From an uncultured Salinisphaerales bacterium (GTDB lineage Bacteria; Pseudomonadota; Gammaproteobacteria; Nevskiales; CAJXLF01), in the NCBI GenBank assembly GCA_913055805.1, contig CAJXLF010000003.1, forward strand, positions 186,001 through 250,000: DNA of 64,000 nt, read 5' to 3'. Of the stretch, positions 54,526 through 62,076 are shown piece by piece. The position numbers and the translations under genes are program-made. The notes under the pieces were generated by a model. That model searched no databases. It was given only the letters and a program-made list of their open reading frames with translations, and was not told the origin of the DNA. The stretch's first letter is position 1. Every line of letters starts with the position of its first letter.

Positions 54526-57500
54526 TTACGGGAACGGCAGGCCGGGCAGACCGCCGCCACTGTCGCCGCCACCACAGGCGTCGGCATTGGCGTAGCTGTC
54601 GTCCACCACTTCGTTGATCCAGCGCGTCACCAGATTAAAGGCTTCGGTGTCCACCACGCTGCGAGCCAGCGGCGGCATGCGCGCTGCCAGGGTGTCGGCT
54701 TCCGGCCCGATGCGGTAAGGCAGTATAGACGCTGCTGCATCACCGGGTACGATGTCGTATTCACGGCCACCGCGGCCTTCGGTGCCACTGGCTGTCGGGC
54801 CCTTGCAGATACCGTAGGTATCGTTCACATCGCGGAAGACATCCAGATAGAAGCCGGTGTTCTGCGCCAGACCACGATTGTTATGGCAATGGGCACAGTT
54901 CACTTCCAGGTAGGAACGCACGCGCGCTTCGATATCCGCGCCGCTGTCGGCCGTTTCACCGGAATCACCCGGCACGTTGAAGATCGGGTTGCGTTCCACT
55001 TCAGTCAGATACTGGGTGGTGGCATCCAGACTCAGGTCCGCCGGACAGTTGGTCATCAGGCCATTCTGGCACCAGTACAGAATCTGGTTCATGCCATTGA
55101 CCGGATGATTGTCGATACCTGAAGCCACCGGCGACTCGGAAGCAAACGGACGATTCAGGTTACGCGCCTTGGGACCGATGGGTGCAGAACCGGTTTCAGC
55201 ATCATCATTCGAGTGGCAGCTCTTGCACTGGTTGGCGTTCGGCAGCAAGTAGTGATCGGTGGAGCCCGCATAGTGCGCCCCGCTGTTCACATCGTTGTAG
55301 TCCCAGCTCACAATGGCGGCACCGCCACCCTGTGCAAGACGGGCTACCTTCTTGCCGTTCTCTTCTCCCCAGATATATTCCAGGCCGTCCCAGTACAACT
55401 GGCCACCGCTGGTCTGACGCTTGATCAACAGGCGCGTTTCCACCACATCCTCCGTGCCTGCGGATTCATCGGCAAACGCAAAGGTCTTGGCAATGATGGT
55501 GCCCAGCGGGAACAGGATGGCGGCATTTACGCCGTCCTGGCCATCACGGTAGGCGGCCTGCTGGCCATCAGGGATATAGACCACACGGTACTTGGTGGAA
55601 TAATCCGAGAACAGCTTGCTGTTCAGCACGAAAGGCACACCACGGCCGTTTGGCAGGCTGCGCGGGTCTTCGGCATCACTGAACAGGTTGTACTGATCCA
55701 GGGTCGGGCAGTTCACCTCATAGGCATCGGCATTGATTTCGCCATCAGCCACCGATGCGTTACACAACTGGTTCACCAGCTCCTCGGAAGGCGCCGGATC
55801 GATATTGCCGGAAGGCACGAACTCCGGAATCACCACCGGCGGCAGCGGCGGCAGGTTGCTGCCGTATTGCGCCACACAGTCATGCGGTGACATATCGGTA
55901 CTGGACGGGAAACTTGGCAGACTGCTGAGAGTTTCCTGCACAGCGCCCAACAGCCCTACCGGATCGCTCGGGTCCAGGCCCAGCAGCAGCTCCAGCCCTT
56001 CCAGACCATGGAAGTTGGCATAGGTGAGGCTGTCGGCATTGAACTCGTTGTCCGCATCAATACAGGAAGACCACCACAACGGCTTGATGCGCTCACCCTC
56101 GTCATCAAACTTGTAGGCGTTGTAGCGGCAGTCGGGATTCGGATACTGGTTGCCCTGAATCGGCTTGCCGTTCTCGTCGTGAGGAATCGGCTGCCCCTCG
56201 GCATCCGTGGGATACGGACAGTCACTCAGATCATCCAGGTAACCGTCCCAGATGATGTGACCGCCACGATAACCGGCGCCACCGGCCAGGTTCTTGAGGC
56301 CCACGATCATGGGAAAGGCCGAGGTCACCTGCTCGCCGCCAGTGGCCAGAATGGTGGCCACATCCGGCTGCGGCAGATCATTACCGTTGTTGCGGAAGGT
56401 ATTGTTGTAAATGTGCACGCCTTCCGTGTAGAGATCCAGGCGGCGGTCACCGGGCACACCCAGCACTTCGTAGCTGGTGTGAACAATACCGGCCGTACCA
56501 TGATCCTCGAAGATATTGTCGAAGACTTCGATCTGGTCATAGGCCAGGGTAATCATGCCGACGCCGCGCGGCACGTTGGAAACAATGCTGCCCGGTTCGG
56601 CGAAGTTGTAGGTGTTGTTGTTACGCGCATGGTTACGGTACATGCGGGTCTTGCTGCCGTAACGGGTCAGGCCGTCCAGGTCGTAGACCAGGAAACCACC
56701 GGTGTTACATTCGGCCAGATTGTCGACGTATTCACCACTGCGCACATTCTCGATTTCGAAGCCGAAAACGTTAAAGGCCGCACGACTGGTGCGGATAATG
56801 GCATTGTCGGTCTGGCCGACATAGATACCGGCATCAGAAGCGCCGACGGACTCGGAACCTTCCACCAGGATGTTCTGCGAATTCACCGGATAGATGCCAT
56901 AACGGCCGGACTTCACGCTCACCGTGTAATCAGGCGAGGTGTTGTCTGTTTCCAGCGGATTGGGGTTGGACGGATTGTGACGCGCCGGATCGGTACAGGC
57001 CACGTGCAGCTTGTCCTGGTAGTTATCCGCGGTGACCGTATCCTCGTTTTCCATCAGGCGGCCGCTGGACCAGAAGGCGCGCACACGGCGCAGGGTACCG
57101 TGATCCACGCCCTGCAGCTTGAAGGCATCGCCCGGGGAATCCAGAACCGTCAGGTCTTCAACCGTGATACCACGCACGGTAGTGGCAAGAAAGCCTTCCT
57201 GCGAAGTGCTGTTCTTGAACGACAGCACGGTCTTGTCCATGCCCTGGCCCTTGACCAGGATATCTTCGGTGCCGGAAATCTGGATGCCCGAAGACAATTC
57301 AAAATATCCCTCGGCGAATTCGATCACGTCCTTGGGCTTGGCATCGATCATGGCCGCCACCATCTCGGTGGTGGCATTGGGACCCGGCTCAATAACAAAA
57401 GTACGGCCCGTGGTACTGCCGCCGGAACCGCCGTCTCCGTCGCCATCACCGTCGCCGTCGCCATCCCCGTCGCCGGCAACCGGCGTGGTGGCGTCATCGT

Positions 57501-57579
57501 CGCTGTCGCTGCCGCAGCCCGTCAGTCCGACGCCAAGCGCCAGCAACAGTGCGAGCATTATTGACCACTTGCTATTCAT
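54526..57579 (-). CDS. Lipoprotein fusing a parallel beta-helix domain to an SO2930-type diheme cytochrome c
   Basis: A 1017-residue lipoprotein. Lipobox LTGC is followed by GSDSDDD and a (GD)n tether (about 37-50). Residues of about 60-530 form a parallel beta-helix with right-handed repeats (DNAIIRTSRAAFNVFGFEIE, VHIYNNTFRNNG). Residues of about 630-1000 match the SO2930 diheme cytochrome family: FVLNSKLFSDYSTKYR, then C785-KSCH789 and C895-AHCH899, and the end MPPLARSVV. In other genomes these two parts are usually separate neighbouring genes. The protein should sit on the outer envelope and carry electrons or oxidise something bound by the helix. A terminator follows. Confidence 0.88.
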   Translation of the reverse strand: MNSKWSIMLALLLALGVGLTGCGSDSDDDATTPVAGDGDGDGDGDGDGDGGSGGSTTGRTFVIEPGPNATTEMVAAMIDAKPKDVIEFAEGYFELSSGIQISGTEDILVKGQGMDKTVLSFKNSTSQEGFLATTVRGITVEDLTVLDSPGDAFKLQGVDHGTLRRVRAFWSSGRLMENEDTVTADNYQDKLHVACTDPARHNPSNPNPLETDNTSPDYTVSVKSGRYGIYPVNSQNILVEGSESVGASDAGIYVGQTDNAIIRTSRAAFNVFGFEIENVRSGEYVDNLAECNTGGFLVYDLDGLTRYGSKTRMYRNHARNNNTYNFAEPGSIVSNVPRGVGMITLAYDQIEVFDNIFEDHGTAGIVHTSYEVLGVPGDRRLDLYTEGVHIYNNTFRNNGNDLPQPDVATILATGGEQVTSAFPMIVGLKNLAGGAGYRGGHIIWDGYLDDLSDCPYPTDAEGQPIPHDENGKPIQGNQYPNPDCRYNAYKFDDEGERIKPLWWSSCIDADNEFNADSLTYANFHGLEGLELLLGLDPSDPVGLLGAVQETLSSLPSFPSSTDMSPHDCVAQYGSNLPPLPPVVIPEFVPSGNIDPAPSEELVNQLCNASVADGEINADAYEVNCPTLDQYNLFSDAEDPRSLPNGRGVPFVLNSKLFSDYSTKYRVVYIPDGQQAAYRDGQDGVNAAILFPLGTIIAKTFAFADESAGTEDVVETRLLIKRQTSGGQLYWDGLEYIWGEENGKKVARLAQGGGAAIVSWDYNDVNSGAHYAGSTDHYLLPNANQCKSCHSNDDAETGSAPIGPKARNLNRPFASESPVASGIDNHPVNGMNQILYWCQNGLMTNCPADLSLDATTQYLTEVERNPIFNVPGDSGETADSGADIEARVRSYLEVNCAHCHNNRGLAQNTGFYLDVFRDVNDTYGICKGPTASGTEGRGGREYDIVPGDAAASILPYRIGPEADTLAARMPPLARSVVDTEAFNLVTRWINEVVDDSYANADACGGGDSGGGLPGLPFP

Positions 57580-57884
57580 GCCTTTTCTCTCCTGCGGGTC
57601 GGACAGGGTGATCCCCTGCCCTCGTAAATTCTTAGCCGAATCTTGCCAGCTTTATAGATAAGCCGCTCATTCTGAATGGAAAACACCAGGACAAGCAGAG
57701 CAGAAACACGCAATAGTGTAGTAAAAATTACGTAACCCGGATTCAGGGTACAGCCCGACAGTTTGCGAATAACCCCTGAATCCGTTGATTTTCCCGAAAT
57801 ATCAGGGTTGCCGGGAGAGAGTTCGCGCACATTGCAGGCTTGATCTACACTCTGAGGCCTGATTTACGCCACGAGGATGCCGCC
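57580..57884. other. Intergenic region, 305 bp, divergent promoters
   Basis: AT-rich region between the beta-helix/cytochrome gene and the P450 gene. It holds an inverted repeat GGATTCAGGG (57739-57748) / CCCTGAATCC (57774-57783) with a 25-bp spacer, about 100 bp before the P450 start, perhaps an operator. I see no gene in it; short frames on both strands lack ribosome sites. Confidence 0.6.
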
Positions 57885-59321
57885 GTGAGCTCAGTGGAAG
57901 ATAATAAATCCCTGGAATTCAAAGACCTGCCAGGCCCGCGCGGCCTGCCTTGGCTGGGCAACGCACTGCAGCTCGACCCCGCCCGCATGCAAGAGGTGAT
58001 TGAGAACTGGGCCGATCAGTATGGTACGCCCTACCGCATCCAGATCGGCAGCCGCAAAGCCGTCGTCATCGCCGACGCCGACATGGCCCGCCAGGCCTTC
58101 CGGGAGCGGCCCGATACCTTCCGGCGCTACCGTCCGCTGGAAGCCATTGCCCAGGAAATGAACATCCTGGGCCTGTTCCCCGCCGAAGGTGATGACTGGC
58201 GCCGGCAGCGGCGGGCCTGGATGCAGGCCCTGAACTTTCATCAGGTCAAACCGTTTTTCGCCAGCCTCACTGAAACCACAGAACGCCTGCGCAAACGCTG
58301 GCAAAAGGCCGCCATCAACGGCGAGCCCGTGGATGTGCAGGCCGACTTGATGCGCTATACCGTGGACGTCACCACCCAGTTCGCGTTCGGCCACGACTCC
58401 AACACCCTGGAGCAGGATGGCGATGTCATCCAGCAGCATCTCGGCAAGGTCTTCCATATGATCAACCGCCGCCTGGCCATGCCCATTCCCTACTGGCGCT
58501 GGTTCAAGCTGCCAAGCGACCGGGATCTGGAGAAATCACTGCTGGCCGTGCGCGAATTCGCGCATGAAATGATTGAGCGCTCACGTCAGCGCATAGCCGC
58601 CAATCCGGAGCTGGCCAAACACCCCACCAATCTGATTGAAGCGCTGCTCGTGTCACGGGACGAGGACGGCTCCACCTACAGCGACGATGAAATCTACGGC
58701 AATGCCATCGTTGCCCTGCTGGCTGGCGAGGACACCACCGCCAACACCATCGCCTGGATGATTCACATGCTCACCCTGCATCCGGGAGCCCAGCAACGCA
58801 TGCAGCAGGAGATCGACCAGGCATTGGGGGGAAATCTGCTCTGGCAACAGCTGGAGGATGCTGACCGTCTGACTTATATCGACGCCGTCACCAATGAAAC
58901 ACTCAGACTCAAACCCGTTGCCCCCCTTATATTCCTCTGCGCCAACGAAGACACCATGTTGGGCAACCTGCGTCTGAAAGAAGGTACCAACGTGATCATG
59001 GCGCTGCGGCATTTATCCACACGCAGCGAAGAATTCAGCGATCCGGACGCGTTTGATCCGGACCGATGGCTACAGGGCGGCAAACAGCAACGCGGTGAAA
59101 ACCTGCCGCCCATGCCCTTCGGCGGCGGCCCGCGCATGTGCCCGGGGCGCAACCTTGCCCAGATGGAAATCAAATCCGTCATGGCCATGCTGGCCCGTAA
59201 TTTCCAGGTTGAAGCCTGGGATGAGCAGCCGGTTACGGAAAAATTCTCCTTCACCCTCATGCCCAAGAACCTGCGCGCCCGTTTCAGCCCCCGCAGCCAC
59301 GAACAACGACGCGTGGCCTGA
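57885..59321 (+). CDS. Cytochrome P450
   Basis: A 478-residue monooxygenase with all family marks: proline-rich start LPGPRGLPWLG (so no membrane anchor is needed), I-helix oxygen motif LLAGEDTTANT (about residue 285), K-helix ETLRL (ExxR), and heme loop FGGGPRMCPGR with the cysteine ligand. The layout resembles fatty-acid or CYP102/CYP4-like type P450s more than class I soluble bacterial ones. No redox partner gene is adjacent. The GTG at 57885 is chosen because GAGG lies 8 nt upstream. The GST gene follows by 19 bp. Confidence 0.92.
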   Translation: MSSVEDNKSLEFKDLPGPRGLPWLGNALQLDPARMQEVIENWADQYGTPYRIQIGSRKAVVIADADMARQAFRERPDTFRRYRPLEAIAQEMNILGLFPAEGDDWRRQRRAWMQALNFHQVKPFFASLTETTERLRKRWQKAAINGEPVDVQADLMRYTVDVTTQFAFGHDSNTLEQDGDVIQQHLGKVFHMINRRLAMPIPYWRWFKLPSDRDLEKSLLAVREFAHEMIERSRQRIAANPELAKHPTNLIEALLVSRDEDGSTYSDDEIYGNAIVALLAGEDTTANTIAWMIHMLTLHPGAQQRMQQEIDQALGGNLLWQQLEDADRLTYIDAVTNETLRLKPVAPLIFLCANEDTMLGNLRLKEGTNVIMALRHLSTRSEEFSDPDAFDPDRWLQGGKQQRGENLPPMPFGGGPRMCPGRNLAQMEIKSVMAMLARNFQVEAWDEQPVTEKFSFTLMPKNLRARFSPRSHEQRRVA

Positions 59322-59340
59322 CCATGCAAAGGATCAAACA

Positions 59341-60006
59341 ATGATCACTGTCCACCACCTGGAGAACTCCCGCTCCCAGCGCGTGCTGTGGCTGCTGGAA
59401 GAACTGGGCATCGATTACGAGATCAGGCATTACAAACGCAATGCCAAGACCAGTCTGGCCCCGCCCGAACTCAAGGCGGTGCACCCCCTGGGAAAATCCC
59501 CGGTAATTACGGACGGCGACCTGACCATCGCCGAATCCGGCGCCATTACCGAGTACCTGATTGATAATTATGGCGAGGGGCGTTTCAAGCCCGCGGCCGG
59601 TTCTGCCGAAGCGCTGCGCAACAGCTACTGGATGCACTATGCCGAAGGTACGTTGATGCCCCTGATGGTGATGTCACTGATTTTCAGCCGAATAGAACAG
59701 GCGCCGCTGCTGGTGCGCCCCATCGCCAAGGCCATCGCCGGCCAGGTGAAAAAGGCCTACCTTGGCCCCAATATCCGGAACAACCTCGCTTTTGTCGAAG
59801 CAGAGCTGGGCAAAAGCACCTGGTTCGCCGGCGAAGAACTCAGCGGATCCGACTTTCAGATGATCTTCCCGCTGGAAGCCGCCTTGCTGCGTGTCGGTTC
59901 GGGTGGTGAGCTGCCCAATATGAGGGCCTATGTGGACCGCGTCCATGCCCGGCCAGCCTACCAGCGTGGACTGGAAAAGGGTGGCCCCTACAACCTGCTG
60001 AGCTGA
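59341..60006 (+). CDS. Glutathione S-transferase family protein
   Basis: A 221-residue cytosolic GST. The N-terminal thioredoxin-like domain shows SRSQRVLWLLEELGI with the catalytic-serine region, HPLGKSPVI (cis-proline) and the glutathione-binding ESGAI; the C-terminal domain is helical. It is transcribed with the P450, so it may conjugate or reduce its electrophilic products. The start is fixed by an AAGGATC site 7 nt before the ATG. Confidence 0.92.
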   Translation: MITVHHLENSRSQRVLWLLEELGIDYEIRHYKRNAKTSLAPPELKAVHPLGKSPVITDGDLTIAESGAITEYLIDNYGEGRFKPAAGSAEALRNSYWMHYAEGTLMPLMVMSLIFSRIEQAPLLVRPIAKAIAGQVKKAYLGPNIRNNLAFVEAELGKSTWFAGEELSGSDFQMIFPLEAALLRVGSGGELPNMRAYVDRVHARPAYQRGLEKGGPYNLLS

Positions 60007-60009
60007 CTC

Positions 60010-60030
60010 CCGGCGCCCATCAGGCGCCGG
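60010..60030 (+). terminator. Hairpin between convergent genes
   Basis: CCGGCGCC and GGCGCCGG with a 5-nt loop, just after the GST stop and covering the stop of the convergent membrane-protein gene. No U-run on either strand, so termination is uncertain. Confidence 0.45.
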
Positions 60031-61498
60031 CCTGAATGGGCTGCGACAGAATCCACAGGCCAACGGTAGTGAAGGCCACCATCAGAATCAGCATGGGTAC
60101 CTGACTGAGCACCGCCAGACGGTGGCCTGGAAACAGACGCAACGCCAGCCGATGGGCAAGATAAACGCTGACCACATGCCCCAGCACAATCAGCACCACC
60201 TGCACATGCCACACCGTCATTGCATCAGGAATGATGCTGCGTTGTAACCAGTACCGGGTACCAAACAGATTCCATCCCCAGCCAAAGGGGTCCGAAGCCA
60301 GCGAGACAATCTTCACACCCTGAGTCTGGATCAGGGTGTAGTAATGCGTAACGTTGTACACCAGCGCAATAGGCAACAACGTATAGGCAAACTGCAGCGC
60401 CATCTGCCGGGTAGAGAGCGTCACCCCGGGCAGACAACGGGTACAGAGCATGCATAACCAATAGGCGGCCAGATATAGCCAGGGCGAAGCCAGTAACCAG
60501 GCCGCCTGCCAGTACATGTACCACTCCCGCATCTGCGGAAACGCCGCCAGCGGATTGGTCCCGGCCCATTCCGACAATTTCCATTTATAAAGATCCGCCC
60601 AGAACAGGCGGTACCAGGTTACCGTTTCGCGCCAACCGTCAAAGGCCGTTGAAGACAGCATGAACAGCACGAACAGCAACAGACTCAGACTGGTGGCCGG
60701 CGCTTCGATGAGCCCCAGGAAGGGCGGCCGCCAGTAAATTCTAAGGCGGCCATCCGGATCATCACGGCGATAGTGCAGCGGCGCCATTTTCGCGATCAGC
60801 CGGAAGAACAGCCCCAGGAACTCGCAGTAACGGAACCAGTCACGCAAACCGAACAGGCCGGCACCCGCAAAGTTGATGAAGCTGTAGATCAGCAACATCA
60901 CGGCCAGTGAATGCGGCGTATTGCGCAGGAACAGTTCGATCCAGATGAAGGCCATGTAGAAACCCAGGGCGGGCCAATATGCCAGCCAGCGGGGATAAGT
61001 CAGCAGGCCGCCGCCTTGCCGCGGCAGCCAGCGCCGGATCACCGACAGCAATGTGCGCCAGGGATTGATCTGGTCGTAAAGGTTTCCCGTCAGCGCGGTC
61101 AGGTAGCCGAAACCAAGCAGGAAAATGATCCAGAAAAAGGTCATGTTGAAGTTGCCGTAGGGACTGTTCACGCCCCACAGACCGGTCGCAATACAGAGCA
61201 GCAAAGCGGCCACGGCCAGCACACGCAGGCAGACAATCAGCCCACTGGCCCAACGCCGGGAACGCTGCCCGGTGATCTCCCGGCCTTGACCGGAAATGTC
61301 CTGACCATCCTCGTTAGGCTTGCTCGTAACGAAGAACCCCAGCATGAGAAAAGACAGCACCAGGGTAGCCGCCGCCCCCCAGCCATAGAGCCAGAACGGC
61401 ACCGGCAGATTGAACACCTGACCAAAGGAATGCGCCGCGGAAACAACCGGCCACAACGCCCCGGCAGTCAGCAGTACAAGCGCCCGGAGATATCTCAT
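60020..61498 (-). CDS. Large multi-pass membrane protein of unknown function
   Basis: A 492-residue protein with about twelve membrane helices and conserved Trp/Tyr/His-rich loops (VNSPYGNFNMTFFWIIFLLG, VYNVTHYYTLIQTQGVKIVS). Similar proteins are often labelled 'fenitrothion hydrolase' on weak grounds; nothing here suggests hydrolysis. Its ATG overlaps the preceding cupredoxin-like gene by 4 bp (ATGA), so the two work together, perhaps with copper or electron transfer. Confidence 0.7.
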   Translation of the reverse strand: MRYLRALVLLTAGALWPVVSAAHSFGQVFNLPVPFWLYGWGAAATLVLSFLMLGFFVTSKPNEDGQDISGQGREITGQRSRRWASGLIVCLRVLAVAALLLCIATGLWGVNSPYGNFNMTFFWIIFLLGFGYLTALTGNLYDQINPWRTLLSVIRRWLPRQGGGLLTYPRWLAYWPALGFYMAFIWIELFLRNTPHSLAVMLLIYSFINFAGAGLFGLRDWFRYCEFLGLFFRLIAKMAPLHYRRDDPDGRLRIYWRPPFLGLIEAPATSLSLLLFVLFMLSSTAFDGWRETVTWYRLFWADLYKWKLSEWAGTNPLAAFPQMREWYMYWQAAWLLASPWLYLAAYWLCMLCTRCLPGVTLSTRQMALQFAYTLLPIALVYNVTHYYTLIQTQGVKIVSLASDPFGWGWNLFGTRYWLQRSIIPDAMTVWHVQVVLIVLGHVVSVYLAHRLALRLFPGHRLAVLSQVPMLILMVAFTTVGLWILSQPIQAGA

Positions 61499-61908
61499 TG
61501 CGGCATGACTTCAATCACACCCAGCACCGCGTGATGACCCGCCCCCTGACCATGCAGCTCATATTCAAAACGGCCACTGTGCTCGGCCAGCAAGGACATT
61601 TCCGCCGGCACCCCCGCGTCGAGATGCAGATGCCTGTCGTAGCCATGCAGATGCAATTCTGCCGGCTGATCACTCACAAAACGCAGTATGACCTGCTCGC
61701 CTTGCGAAACCTTCACCACCTCGGGTCCCGCGACGCGATGTCCGGCCTGCAGGGTGATCTGCACGACCGCGGGCCTCTCTGCCTGAGGCACCGCCTCACT
61801 CGTGACCTCATTCCCGACCACCTCCGGTATCTCGGGTCGCAGCACCCAGAACAGGCTTCCCGCCAGGAGGAAACCCAGCACAATGAATATCCAGGCAGTT
61901 TTTTGCAT
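61495..61908 (-). CDS. Membrane-anchored cupredoxin-like protein
   Basis: A 137-residue protein with one N-terminal membrane segment (WIFIVLGFLLAGSLFWVL) and a small beta-sandwich rich in histidines: LHLHGYDRHLHLDAG (about 87-101) and LHGQGAGHHAVLGVIEV at the end. The pattern resembles cupredoxin-like domains, though the classical Cys ligand is absent, so copper binding would be through His and Met only. The ATG at 61908 has GAAGGG upstream. It leads the pair with the large membrane protein. Confidence 0.72.
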   Translation of the reverse strand: MQKTAWIFIVLGFLLAGSLFWVLRPEIPEVVGNEVTSEAVPQAERPAVVQITLQAGHRVAGPEVVKVSQGEQVILRFVSDQPAELHLHGYDRHLHLDAGVPAEMSLLAEHSGRFEYELHGQGAGHHAVLGVIEVMPQ

Positions 61909-62076
61909 GGCAGGACCCTTCACAAGGAGATAAATACGGCTGACTAAGTATTTTTTACCATATACCTTGCCTTGCATTACGATTACCCTGACTTATTGAG
62001 AAAAACCGATACGCAAAAAATCGGTTGTAAATAACCGGCCGACCCTGCCAGGCCGGGCCATGCGCAGGAGACAAAC

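Noticed and set aside
56008-57564. 518-codon frame opposite the beta-helix domain
   Set aside because: Mirror of the beta-helix/cytochrome gene; no domain, and the His/Gly/Val-rich content is typical of antisense frames.
61990-62070. Possible riboswitch before the calcium-repeat lipoprotein
   Set aside because: Only one short hairpin (AACCGAT/ATCGGTT, 62004-62026) is visible; no known riboswitch core was found.
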